A stretch of DNA of 64,000 nucleotides. It comes from Achromobacter pestifer (lineage in GTDB: Bacteria; Pseudomonadota; Gammaproteobacteria; Burkholderiales; Burkholderiaceae_B). Below are positions 31,352 to 42,300 of the stretch, piece by piece. The notes under the pieces are model-generated. The model saw only the letters and a list, made by a program, of their open reading frames with translations, did no database searches and was not told where the DNA came from. Position numbers and translations under genes: made by a program. The DNA lies in contig NZ_CADIJX010000001.1 of assembly GCF_902859625.1 (NCBI RefSeq), positions 1,426,001 through 1,490,000 on the forward strand, read 5' to 3'. Numbering within the stretch: position 1 is the stretch's first letter; each line of letters opens with the position of its first letter.

Positions 31352-32341
31352 TCATTCAATCTGAATGTTCACTTCTTTGATGACGGCCGCCCACCGCAGC
31401 AATTCCGCGTCTACGAACTTCCCCAACTCGGCCGGGCTGCTTGCACCGGGCGTCGCGCCCTCTCCCTTGAAGCGGGTTTGCAGGGCCGGTACGGCCAGCG
31501 CGCGTGCAACGGCCTGATTCAATACGTTGATCACCGCGTCGGGCGTGCCCTTCGGCGCCATCAACGCATTCCAGGTGTTGATCTCGTAGCCTTTGAACTG
31601 GGCCGTTTCGGCAATCGTGGGCACGTCCGGCAACTCATTCGAGCGTTCCCGCGTCGTCACCGCAAGGGCTCGCAGACTGCCGGCCTTGACCTGCGGCAGC
31701 GCCGCAGGCAGCGTTGCGAAGCTGAATTGCGTCTCGCCGCTCATAACGGACGAATTCGCCAGGGCGCCGCCACGGTACGGCACGTGCTGAATCTGCACAT
31801 GCGCTTCCGACGCGAACATGGCGCCGGCCACGTGCACCGGAGAACCGTTGCCGCTGGACGAATAGTTCAGATCGCCCGGTTTCCCGCGCGCCAGCTCAAC
31901 CAGATCCGTGACCGAGGCCACCGGCAACTTGGGGTTGGTGACCAGCACCAGGGGAATCGACGCGATCATGCTGACGGGCGTGAAGCCGCCCACGGGGTCG
32001 TACCCCAGCGACTTCCGGTACACGGCCGGATTGATGCCGTGGCTGGATACGGTAGCCATGAACAGCGTGTAGCCGTCAGGCGCGGACTGCTGCACCGAAG
32101 CCGCCGCGATGTTGCCGGCGGCGCCTGCCTTGTTCTCGATGATGATGGGCTGCTTGAGCTCTTTGCTTAATTGTTCGCCCAGCGCGCGGGCCAGAATGTC
32201 GGTCGTGCCGCCTGCCGCATAACCCACGACGATGCGGATGGGCTGGCTGGGATAGCTGGCTTGGGTTTGGGCCTGGACCGGCGCCGCGGCGCACGCCCAG
32301 GCCAGTCCCGCCACCGCCAATGTCAGGGAAGTCGTTTTCAT
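31352..32341 (-). CDS. Bug-family solute-binding protein, module 3
   Basis: 329 residues from ATG 32341, preceded by GAGGAGA; a GTG one codon earlier is less likely. Signal peptide cleavage is near VQA-QT. The Bug landmarks YPSQPIRIVVGYAAGGTTDILARAL and VPYRGGALANSSVMSGETQFSFA are present. It is a periplasmic binding protein, probably for the acid handled by the crotonase and CoA-transferase upstream. The 176-nt gap to the crotonase gene holds no gene and no strong hairpin that I could see. Confidence 0.9.
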   Translation of the reverse strand: MKTTSLTLAVAGLAWACAAAPVQAQTQASYPSQPIRIVVGYAAGGTTDILARALGEQLSKELKQPIIIENKAGAAGNIAAASVQQSAPDGYTLFMATVSSHGINPAVYRKSLGYDPVGGFTPVSMIASIPLVLVTNPKLPVASVTDLVELARGKPGDLNYSSSGNGSPVHVAGAMFASEAHVQIQHVPYRGGALANSSVMSGETQFSFATLPAALPQVKAGSLRALAVTTRERSNELPDVPTIAETAQFKGYEINTWNALMAPKGTPDAVINVLNQAVARALAVPALQTRFKGEGATPGASSPAELGKFVDAELLRWAAVIKEVNIQIE

Positions 32342-32517
32342 CACTGTCTCCTCGTCGCCGCGCTGCTTGCGCGATCTGTGGCCCGCCCTTTTCGGAAAGT
32401 CGAGGCGGATGCCGGGGGAACCAGAGCCCGGCCGGATTCAAGACGCAGCCGTCCCCTGGCCGCGCCGGAATGCGCGTGGCCTGAAGCCTGCGAAGGGAAT
32501 CCGGCCTGGCGCCGGCG

Positions 32518-33333
32518 TCAGGTGCCGGTGAACACCGGCGCTCTTTTCTCCGCGAACGCCTTGCGGCCCTCGCGATAGTCGTTGCTTTCGAAGCACTCCA
32601 TGACCAGCTGGCGCATGCCCTCCACGTCAACCTCGGGCCCCAACTGCTGCATCTGGCGGATCATCCGCTTGCCCGCGCGCAGCGTCAGCGGCGCATTGGC
32701 CTGAATCTGGGCCAGCATCTTGTCCAGCACGGCGGGCAGCTCGCCGGCAGGCGCCACCTTGCTGAGCAGGCCAAGGCCTTTGGCCTCTTGCGCGGTGTAG
32801 CGCGCCGCGGTCAAAAAGATCTCCAGCGCATTGGCAGGCCCCACCGCCGTGACCAGGTTGCGGATCGCGGTCAACCGGTAGCCCAATCCCAGCTTGCCCG
32901 CCGGAATCGCAAACGAACTGTCATCCGAGGCCAGCCGGATGTCGCAGCACAAGGCGATGTTCAGCCCCCCGCCAATGCAATAGCCCTGGATGTACGCCAG
33001 CGTGGGCTTGTCGTAGTCATACAGCGCCAGTTGCGCGGCCTCGGCCACGCGCTCGTATTCCTGCACGGCCTCTTCACCGCTGCGCAAGGTGTCGAACTGC
33101 GAAATGTTCGCGCCGCTGACGAATGCCTTGCCACCCGCGCCCTGCAACACCACTGCACGAATCTCGCGATCCTGCTTGAACGCCTCCAGCACGATCGGAA
33201 TGGCCTGCCACATCGCATACGACACGGCGTTGTGCCGCTGCGGATCGTTGAATGTCAGCCAGCCGACCGCGCCGCGCTTTTCAGCCACGATGTGGTCGGT
33301 GATCTCGCCTTGCAGGATGCGTTGGATGTTCAC
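32518..33333 (-). CDS. Enoyl-CoA hydratase/isomerase (crotonase) family protein
   Basis: 271 residues. The crotonase core motifs are present: oxyanion-hole segments FVSGANISQF and IQGYCIGGGLNIALCCDIRLAS. At the position of the first catalytic glutamate of true hydratases (usually P-E in a GxPE motif) this protein reads FAIPAGKLGLGY, so the standard hydratase base seems absent; it may be an isomerase, hydrolase or other crotonase. It starts with GTG at 33333, overlapping the GntR stop (GTGA), with AAGGA 8 nt upstream. The coupling indicates one transcript from GntR through crotonase. Confidence 0.85.
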   Translation of the reverse strand: MNIQRILQGEITDHIVAEKRGAVGWLTFNDPQRHNAVSYAMWQAIPIVLEAFKQDREIRAVVLQGAGGKAFVSGANISQFDTLRSGEEAVQEYERVAEAAQLALYDYDKPTLAYIQGYCIGGGLNIALCCDIRLASDDSSFAIPAGKLGLGYRLTAIRNLVTAVGPANALEIFLTAARYTAQEAKGLGLLSKVAPAGELPAVLDKMLAQIQANAPLTLRAGKRMIRQMQQLGPEVDVEGMRQLVMECFESNDYREGRKAFAEKRAPVFTGT

Positions 33334-34076
33334 GGTTGCTTTCCTTGTATGACTGTCTGATGTCTTTGAATGCCGTTGGTCAGATGCGTGCGCATGGCCA
33401 AGCGCGCCGCGTCGCTGTCGCCGGCCGCGATTGCATCGAAAATCAGGTGGTGCTCGCGTTCGATTTCTGCCACCCGTTCGGTGCCGGCGCTGGTGTAGCG
33501 CAGGGTCCGGACGGCGCTGCGGAACACGTGCCGCAGATGCGCCAGCAAACGGACGAAATAGGGATTGTTGGTGGCTTCGCCCACCGCCATGTGGAAGTCC
33601 AGGGCGTGGTCGGCGCCCGCCTCCCAGTCATTGCCCGCGGCGTCGACCCGCAGCAACGCCTGGCGCAACGTGTCGACCTGTTCGGGCGTGCGGTGCAGCG
33701 CCGCCTGGGCCGCCGCACCGGATTCCAGTTCAACCCGCAGCCAGAAGATATGCACCAGCGGCTCGGGTTGCAGCAGATCTTCAGGCGCGATCTCGAAATT
33801 CCGCGTACCCACGTCCAGGGCCACAAAGGTGCCCACGCCGCGCCGGGTGTCGACATACCCCGACAGCTTCAGGCGGGCAATCGCTTCGCGCACGACATTC
33901 CGGCTGACGGCGAACATCTGGGCCAGCTCGAATTCCGTGGGCAGCCGTTGACCGGGCTCGAACTCGCCCGAGACGATCTTCCGACGAATCTGCGCCGCGA
34001 TCTCGTCGGGCAGATTGTCAGGGCGTCCAAGGCTGGAAAAAACCTGGTCGGCGGCAGTGGAAGGGGCGTTCATCAT
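33330..34076 (-). CDS. GntR-family transcriptional regulator (FadR/FCD subgroup)
   Basis: 248 residues. The N-terminal winged helix (IAAQIRRKIVSGEFEPGQRLPTEFELAQMFAVSRNVVREAIARLKLSGYV) is followed by an all-helical FCD domain whose Asp/His residues (ALDFHMAVG, HHLIFDAI) fit the metal/effector pocket. Two consecutive ATG codons (34076, 34073) could start it. It is coupled to the crotonase by a 4-nt overlap and lies 64 nt after the CoA-transferase. It probably regulates this module in response to a carboxylic acid. Confidence 0.9.
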   Translation of the reverse strand: MMNAPSTAADQVFSSLGRPDNLPDEIAAQIRRKIVSGEFEPGQRLPTEFELAQMFAVSRNVVREAIARLKLSGYVDTRRGVGTFVALDVGTRNFEIAPEDLLQPEPLVHIFWLRVELESGAAAQAALHRTPEQVDTLRQALLRVDAAGNDWEAGADHALDFHMAVGEATNNPYFVRLLAHLRHVFRSAVRTLRYTSAGTERVAEIEREHHLIFDAIAAGDSDAARLAMRTHLTNGIQRHQTVIQGKQP

Positions 34077-34140
34077 GGGGCTGTCTCCGTCGGGGCCGCC
34101 GAGTTTCCGGCGGCCATGGCGGCGATATTAGCCTTGCGCT

Positions 34141-35322
34141 TCAGATCACGCCGTCCTGGGCCAGTTGCCGCAGGTCGGCCGGCGCCAGACCGAGCATGCC
34201 TCCGTACACGTCGCCGTTGTGTTCGCCCCGCTGAGGCGCGGGCGCCATGTCCCCGGGACCGGTTCGGCTCAGGATCATGGGTTGCCCCACGACCGAGATC
34301 GGCCCCAGCTCGGGATGCTGGATCTGGCGGCAGAGATTCAGGTGGCGCACCTGCGGATCTTCAAACGTCTGGTCCATGCCCAGAATGGGGCCGCAAGGCA
34401 CGCCCTGCTCATTCATCCGCGCGATCCAATCGGCCGTATCGCGGGTGGCGGTGCGTTCTCCGATGGCCGCATTCAGCGCGGCGCGATGGCGTGCGCGCAA
34501 CGGCACCGTCAGGAACCGCTCATCATCGATCAGGTCCGGAATTTCAAGCACCCGGCAAAGGCGGGCGAACATATCGTTGCCCATGGCGGCGATGTTCATA
34601 TAGCCGTCCCGCGTGGGGAACACGCCGGTCGGGCTGCTGGTGGGATGGTCGTTGCCGCTTTGGCCCGGCACTTCACCGTTCATGAGCCAGCGCATCGCCT
34701 GGAAATCCATCATCCACACCTGCGATTGCAGCAACGACGTCTGCACCCACTGCCCCTGCCCCGAGACCTCGCGCTCCAGCAAGGCAATGAAGATGCCTAT
34801 GGCGCAAAACAGGCCCGAGGTCAGATCGGCAATGGGGATCCCGGCCCGCATCGGACCTCGGCCGGGTTCCCCCGTCACCGACATCAGTCCGCCGATGCCC
34901 TGCGCGATCTGGTCCAGCCCCGGCCGGCTGGCATAGGGACCATCTTGTCCAAAGCCCGACACGCTGGCGTAGACGATTCCCGGATTGATCTGCCGCAACG
35001 ACTCATAGTCGATGCCCAGCTTGAACTTCACGCTGGGACGGTAGTTCTCGACGACCACGTCCGCCTGCCGCACCAGGTCCAGGAACAGCGCCCTGCCCTG
35101 GGGATGCTTCAGGTTCAGCGTGACGCTGCGCTTGTTGCGATGGGTGTTCTGGTAATCGGCAAACTGCGCGGAACCGCCCGGCTTGTCGTCCTGCTCATCG
35201 CCGGGTTCCTCGATCTTGATGACCGTGGCGCCCCAATCCGCGAACTGCCGCACGGCCGCAGGCCCCGAACGCACACGGGTCAGGTCCAGCACGGTGAATC
35301 GGCTTAACGGTTTTGAGTCCAT
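34141..35322 (-). CDS. CaiB/BaiF family CoA-transferase, module 3
   Basis: 393 residues from ATG 35322 (MDSKPLSRFTVLDLTRVRSG), preceded by GAGG. A longer open frame upstream lacks conservation. The family motifs RQFADWGATVIKIEEP and HRNKRSVTLNL are present, with catalytic D166 in GIPIADLTSG. It is the first gene of the module 3 minus-strand run (CoA-transferase, GntR, crotonase, Bug). The three CoA-transferases in the window are clearly different from each other, so this is not a recent duplication. Confidence 0.9.
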   Translation of the reverse strand: MDSKPLSRFTVLDLTRVRSGPAAVRQFADWGATVIKIEEPGDEQDDKPGGSAQFADYQNTHRNKRSVTLNLKHPQGRALFLDLVRQADVVVENYRPSVKFKLGIDYESLRQINPGIVYASVSGFGQDGPYASRPGLDQIAQGIGGLMSVTGEPGRGPMRAGIPIADLTSGLFCAIGIFIALLEREVSGQGQWVQTSLLQSQVWMMDFQAMRWLMNGEVPGQSGNDHPTSSPTGVFPTRDGYMNIAAMGNDMFARLCRVLEIPDLIDDERFLTVPLRARHRAALNAAIGERTATRDTADWIARMNEQGVPCGPILGMDQTFEDPQVRHLNLCRQIQHPELGPISVVGQPMILSRTGPGDMAPAPQRGEHNGDVYGGMLGLAPADLRQLAQDGVI

Positions 35323-35502
35323 GTTTGTCTGCCTCGCATCTTGTTGACCGAAAAGCGTGCCGGTACGCGGGCGGGCTTCGATCATTTGTTGGATGTTGGA
35401 CATCTTACATGTCACTTGGAAGCAGAACAATGACGCGATTCGGGTTGAAGGCTGGGAGTTTCCCTAGGATCAGCCTGCTGAAACTTAGGGGGATTGCCAG
35501 GG

Positions 35503-36006
35503 TCAGCCGATGTCGGTTACGGCTTGCTCGCAAATTCGCAGCGCTTGGCGCAACGCGGTATCGACCGACCGTGGCGACATACCCAGCCAGTCCGCGGTAT
35601 CGCCGCGGCTTCGGCCCTCTACTCGCAATGCGACCAGCACGGCCCGTTGCTGCCGGGACAAGCCCTCCATGACGCGCGCAAGCACCGACAACGCCGCTCT
35701 ACCCTCAACAATGCGTTGCGGGCCAGGGGTATCGTCGATCAGGTCAGGCAGGCCGGCGCCCGGATCATCCAGCGACAGCCACGACGTCTGCGCGCGCAGG
35801 CGATCGATAGCAAGATGGCACGCCATGCGGAACACATAGGCCTCTGCATTGCGTACCTCGCCCGCGACCGGCCGGGCAAGCCGCAGCCAGGTTTCGTGCA
35901 GGCATTCGCCGGCCAGGTCGGCACAACCCAACCGCCGCGTAAGCCGGCGATGCAGCGCTGCGTAGCCGTGGCTCAGTTGATGGCGCAAGCGCGCCGCGTT
36001 GTCCAT
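35503..36006 (-). CDS. ECF sigma factor downstream of the giant adhesin-like gene
   Basis: 167 residues from ATG 36006; the frame extends to ATG 36186 (60 more residues, low conservation), which would exceed the usual ECF size. Region 2 (ECLHETWLRLARP...YVFRMACHLAIDRLRAQ) and region 4 (LSRQQRAVLVALRVEGRSRGDTADWLGMSPRSVDTALRQAL) are clear and of FecI type. No anti-sigma gene adjoins it. It is on the same strand as the giant gene and its signalling genes, so it may be a second output or a regulator of the same operon. No Shine-Dalgarno clearly decides the start. Confidence 0.85.
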   Translation of the reverse strand: MDNAARLRHQLSHGYAALHRRLTRRLGCADLAGECLHETWLRLARPVAGEVRNAEAYVFRMACHLAIDRLRAQTSWLSLDDPGAGLPDLIDDTPGPQRIVEGRAALSVLARVMEGLSRQQRAVLVALRVEGRSRGDTADWLGMSPRSVDTALRQALRICEQAVTDIG

Positions 36007-36260
36007 GCCGGCCGCGCGGATGGCGGCCGTCGGTTTGGCCCCGTCCACGTTGTCGTCATGCCGACAGTCAGCAAGCGGCTCGGACCACGCCAAGCGCCGG
36101 GACGCACGCCGCGCATCGCCCTCGCACCATGACGGTGGCACGGCGGGAGACGGCCGATGGGCGCCAATCGATATCGGGTTCATCATGCTCAGGTAGGTCC
36201 GTTAACGGCCGTCCGGCGTGGATGGACGCCAGGCCACGATGGATGAAGGACGCTGGGGCA

Positions 36261-36290
36261 GGCAGGCCAGCGCAACCGCCCTGGCCTGCC
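36261..36290 (-). terminator. Hairpin at the 3' end of the giant gene
   Basis: GGCAGGCCAG-N10-CTGGCCTGCC is a perfect 10-bp stem 12 nt beyond the giant gene's stop on the minus strand. It has no T-run. It could limit read-through into the downstream sigma gene. Confidence 0.4.
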
Positions 36291-36302
36291 CCGCCACTGC
36301 CG

Positions 36303-39300
36303 CTACAGTTGGCCCAGGTTGCCCTGTTCCCGCTCGGTCAACTGCTGCCGTGCCTGTGGCGGCAATTCGCCCAGCCCCAATACCCGCACTGCGCTGCCGG
36401 GGTCATAGGACGCCGATGGCGCAGGCGGCTTGGCGGGTGGAGCGCCTCCGCCGCTATCCGCCGGTAGCGGTTCCGTGCCGAATCCCAGGATCTGCACGCT
36501 GATGACCGAGGGCTGGTTCTGCCGCGCCGCCGACCGCTCGCGTTGCATGACATCCTGAGCCGCGGCCGATGCGGTCGTCGCCGCCGCACTGGCGCTGGCC
36601 AGTGCATTGGTGTTGACCGACACCGTTACCGGAATGCCCTTGCTCTCGCCTTGCACCTGGATGTTGGCCGCGTTCACCACGTGCAGCGCCGCCACGTTGA
36701 CGTTGCCCGACACGCGGATGCCCGCCTCGCCGGCGTCGATGGTGCCCAACGGCGCGATCAAATCCACATCGCCCGCAGGCACTTCGGGAATCGGCGCCAG
36801 CGTGCCAATCCCCGCCCCGGTGGAAGGCACGGTGGGCGCCAGCGTGACGTTGCCGTAGGCGTCGTAGACGCGCCGTGGCGGGGTGTACAGCACCGTGGTC
36901 TTGGCGCCACGGCCGGCATTGATGTCGCCTTGCGCCGACCAGGCCTGGATATGCCCGCCGAACGTGGTCATGATGCGGCTCTGCCCCAACAACACACTGC
37001 CTTGCGCATACAGCTGGATGTCGCCCTGCCCTTGGGTCACGACGCCCGCGGAAGCTGGCGGCGCCACGCCTTCCACTCCCAGCACCTGCTGCCCTCCCGG
37101 CGTCAGCAGTTGAATGTTGCCGCCAAAGTTGCTGCGCAAGCCCGCGCCGCCGTACATCGTGAAGCTGCCCTCGTAGCGCAGCGGCGCCCCCGCTGCATCG
37201 GTATCCGGGAACAGCGCCGCAATGGCCCGGCGTCCGCGCAGGTAGCTGCCAAAGCGCTGGCCGCCTTCGTCGTTGTACTCGCGCCCGCCCTCTTTCAGTT
37301 CGGCAAAGAACAGTTGGCGGGCGTAAATGCCGCGCTCGGACGGCGCCAGCGCGGCGAAGGCTGCCGCCGCGCTGTCCTCGCCACCGGCGTAGCCGTGATG
37401 GTTGCGCAGCCAGTTCACCAGGTACCGGCCGCTGTCCTGTTCAAAATCCTGCGTCAGATCGCGCCGGGCCTTGCCCGGATCCGCGTCGCGCAACGCCTGT
37501 TGGCGAACCAGTTCGGCCGCCGCGCCGGCGTCATCACCGGTATAGCCGTAACCGGCCTGCAACCAGCCGCGCAGCGTCAGTTCGCCGCCGTAGACTTGCG
37601 CCACCTTGTCCGGATTCGCGCCCAGGGCGTCACCCGCCGACAGTCCGCGCGTGCCATCCAGATAGCGCGAGAGGAATCCGGCGTAGTCCGGACCCGCCGC
37701 ACCGACGCCCGCCAACACCGCAAGATCCGCCCCCAATCGCGTGTCGCCACGCACGATCGCCCCCAGGCTGCGCACGCTTGCCGCGTCATCCTGGCGCAAC
37801 TGGCGCGCGGCCTGCATCAGCAGCGTGCCAGGGCCGGCCACTTGCGCGTTGGCGTAGACGATGTCGCGGCCTGCCTCGATCAGCGAGAAGTCGCGGGCCT
37901 GGTTGTGCAGCGCCATGACGTCCAATCGCAAGATGTCGCGGCCGGCGCGTACCGATACCGGCACGGCCGCCTCATACCACGTATTGATGCTGCGGCGGGC
38001 GCCCCCCAGGCCGGTTTGTCTCATGTCGACCACCGCGCCGCTCTTGAGGCCCACGATATCGCCTGTCGCGGCGTAGAACCGGGCGATGGAGGCATCCTCC
38101 TGCCCATGCAGCGCGCGATCCAGCGGCGTGCCAGGTCCGAACGCGAAGAGCGGTTTCGAATCCCAGGCACTCGCCTGAAGCGTCCCTTCGACACTGGTGT
38201 TGGTCAGCAGGAAATTGAAATTGGGCCCCGTGTCGAACGCGCTGAAGGCTGGGCGCAACGGCGTGGGCAGCGGTGCGTCGGCGCCCGACATCGACACCGC
38301 ATGCGCCTCATTGGCCAGGATCGACTGCCCCGCCAACATCTCCAATTGCCCGCCTGGCGACGGCGCCAGCAAAAGCACCGGATTGGCGATGTCCGCGTCA
38401 TTGCGGGCCAGCACGATGTTCCCGTTGGCAGCCACCGCGCGCAAGATCGAGGGATAGAGGTAATAGGAACGGCCCGTCGAATCGATGGACGTCAGATCTG
38501 GCCTGAGCTCGTCGCCGGAATAGCGGCTGGAGGCGACGGTCATGGGCGTCAGGTTGCCCCCCGCCGAAAACAGATTGATGGCAGTGGACGGTGTCCAGAG
38601 CGTAAACCAGCCCTCTCCGCCGCCCGTTGCCGCCAGCCCGGTGCCGATCCGTTGGTAAGGGCTGGAATTGACTTGCCTGACGCGCCCCGGGTCGCTGACG
38701 CCGCCCAGCACCAGATCGGCGCGCGTATCGACCGAGGCGACCGCGTCGCCCAACACCAGGCGCGGCCCGCCCATGGGCCGAGCGCCGGCCAAGGCATAGG
38801 GGTCCGTGGCACGCAGGCCCGCGCCATCGCCATAGCTCAGCGCCATGCCGCCCATCTGGCCGGCGGTCACGGTCAGTTTTCCGCGCAGATTGGCCAGCAC
38901 GCCGTTCAGGTCCAGATGGTCCGAGCCGCCGGAGTACGAACCCATCGCGTCCAATTGCGAGGCGCGCAATGAAGGATTCAAGCTGCCGCCGATGCGCACG
39001 TCCAGGTCGCCGCCGCCCGTCAACAACAGGTTTCCGTCCACGACCCGCCCGGTGCTGCCCACCACCGCGGTCAGCCCTTGAGAGCGAGGATCCACGCCCC
39101 CGGTGAAGCGCGCCGCGTCGCCGCGCGCATCCCTTAGGCCCGCATCGCGCCCGGCGGCGATGCTGACGTTGCCGCCGCCCAGCGCGCCAAACCCGGTGAA
39201 CCCCACCAGCACGGGCTGCTTGTTGCCGCCATTCGCGGCGCCTTCGGCCGCATACGCCCCAAAGTTGATCCACCAGCTTGGCGCAATGTCGGCCACGTCG

Positions 39301-42300
39301 GGCGTGCCGATGCTGCCCTGACGCCACAGCCAGTTGCCGGTCGAGGTCGTGGCATAGCGTGCGCGGGTGGTCGTTCCATCCATGGATACACCGCTGTCGG
39401 CGTTGGACCCCAAGGCGTCGCCGTAGACATCGCGGCCCGCCACCACCGTGAGGTTGCCGCCCTGGTCCGGATACCATGCCTGGTAGGCCGCCATCGCGGC
39501 GTCGTACTTCCCGTCCAACTGGACCAAGCCCAGCGGACCATTCTTGCCATCACTGCCGCGGGGCAGATTGAAGCGCGCATCAGCCGCCCCCAGCGAGGTC
39601 GACACACCCGCGGTATAGACGCCATACAGCGACGTCATGCCCACGTCGCGCCCGGCCAGCAACGACAGATCGCCCGCCCCGGTGCGCAGCACGCTGAACG
39701 CGGGCGTACCGAAGCCGTACTTGAATTCCCGGGTGACGATGGTTTCGGATGTGCCGCCACCCGAGCAATTGCTGGCATCCGCGCAGAACTCGTCCGGCGT
39801 CAGGCCGATCACGACGGCCAATTCCTCCACCGGCTTGCCCACCCAGCTGGTATCGCCCCACCAGTTCATCGAGCCGCTTTCGGACACGGTGCGCGGCGCG
39901 GGCTTGCAATAATCACCCCAACCACACATCTGCTCCCAGTCGAATCCCCATTCTTCGGCCAATTCCTTGATCGGCTTGCCCACCAGCAAAGGATCTCCGA
40001 ACAGTTCGTCGGCCCCGGCTTGCGTCAACACCATGACGCCCACGAAGATCGTCTTGCTGGTCTCGGTCGCGCGGGCCGATTGCCCATAATGCGTGTCGGC
40101 CAGCACCAGATCGCCCTTGCCAAGCACATTGCGCGCGCGCACATCGGCCGACTCCAGATCCGCCCCCGCCACCGCCGTGAGACTCCACGCCGTGGCGCCC
40201 GGCCCCAGCATGGGCGCCAGCGCCCAGTTGCGGCCCTGCTTGCCATTCGCATCCTTGGGCCGCAGGTCCACCGGTTTGCCGTCCAGCAGGACGACCTTGG
40301 TCTGGCCAGGAATGAGCGATCCCTGCGCCAGCACGATACGCCCGCTGGCCTCAAGCTCGGTGGGCAGCGCCACGCCCTTGGGCCACGTAAACGCCTGTAC
40401 CGAGGCCGCCGTGCGCAAGATGAATCCGGCGCCCAGCCGCGCGCCGGGCGCAAGTTTGACGTCATTGGCCAGCACCGTGCCCGCACGCAGGACGCTGCCA
40501 TCGGCGGCGGTGACGTCGCCGGTCAGCACCAAACCCGTCGGCAAGGACAGTTCCGCGCTCAATGTCATCGTCACGGGCAGCACGGTGCCCGAGGGCAGCG
40601 TCGCGGGTTTGGCGGGCAGATCGTAGTTCAATGCACGGCCGGCGGGAAAGGACGTGCCCGCCTCGAGCTTGACGCCATCAATGGGCACGACGATGTCGCC
40701 GCCGTAAGGCGTCACGGCCAGCGATCCATAGCGCGCCTGGACCAATTGCCAGCCCGCGTCATCGGGCGATTCCGGCGGCGGCGCGAAGCCGTCGTTGATG
40801 CTGCCGTAGATGTTCAGGTTGCCGCCGGCGCGCAACACCAGCACCCCCGGTTCGCCATACCCCCGCCGCGCCGCCGTGATGCGATCGACGTTCGGCCCAT
40901 AGCGATAGTTGGACAGATCGATGTCGCCCACCACGCTCAGATCTCCGTCCGGGGTGGCGCTGACGACCTCAACGCCAGGACGCAGGTTGTACCCGCCCAG
41001 CCCGGCCAGGCGCGCGCGCAGCGCGGCATTGGCCAACGCGGCATTCATGAACGCCTGGCTCTGCACATCGATGCCGTCCAGATAGGCTTGCGAGATCTCC
41101 TGCGGCCGATTGCCGGTCACGTCGGGCATCGCGGCCAGTGGCGCATCGTTGTAGCGGCGGAAAGCATTCACCGCCACCGTCTTGGCGCCCAGTATCGCGG
41201 GGTTGCCCGCCACCGTCACCGCGACATCGCTGGCGCCATCGCCCGAACCGGCAATGGCGCCTTGCTCAACGCCGCCGCCCAGGCGGCGTGCATTCAGGTC
41301 CAGCGTGCCGCGGGCAACGCCATCGTATAGGGCCGCCGCGGTGCCAGCGCGCAGATCCACCTGGGCGCCAGCGCCCAGCATCAGGGTTCCCTCACGCGAT
41401 GTCAGGTCAACGATGGCGCGGTTGACGCTATCGATGATCTTGCCGTAGCTATCCACGCGCACACCCGTGCCATGCGCGTCCAGCACGCCATTGACGACGA
41501 GATCGCGCATGGCGGCCAGGCGGATGCTGCCCACCTGCGGGCCGCTGGCATCGATGCGGCCGTTGACCGTCAGGCTGCCGCCGTCGAGCACCAGCTCCAC
41601 GTGCCGGGCGCGCAACTCGTCGCCGACGGCAAGATCGCCCTGCTTGATCTGAAAGCGCCGGGCCCCGAACACGCCGCCTTCGGTCAGGCGCGCATTCAAG
41701 CCGGCAAAATCGGCCAGCGTCTGCGCGCGCACCACGGCTTCGGCGCCGTCATAGGCCACCATCGTGCCGCCGGCGTCGAACATGCCGGATGCCGTGCCGA
41801 GGAACGCGCCGCCCAGGTCCACCCGTCCGGCTTGCGCGCCCAGCGCCACGGCCTGGATGCGGCCGGCGCGGTTGTTGCGCGCCGACACATCGATGACCGC
41901 GCCGCGCGCCTGCGTGATGTTGCCCGCGCTGCTCTGCAATTCGACATCACCGCCCCAGCTATAGCGCAGCGCATCCAGCACGCGGACTTCCCGGCCCGCC
42001 AGGTCGATCCGCGAATTGGCGCCCAGCATGATGTCGCCGTCAGCCTGGATCGACAACTTGCCCGACGGCAGCGCCACCGTCGTATCGAGCGCGACGCTGC
42101 GGCCCGCCAGCGTCAGGCTGGCGCCCAGCGCATTGCGCGCCGCGGGCGCCGTGCCCATGCCGGCCACGCTCAGCGCGCCGCCGGCCTTGATGCTCATGGC
42201 CGAACCGGCCTCTCCCGTCAGCATGGGCGTGCGGATCAGCAGATCGCCGCCGCGATAGCGCCAGCCCGTTTCAGGCGTGTAACCCTCTTGCCCTTGATAG

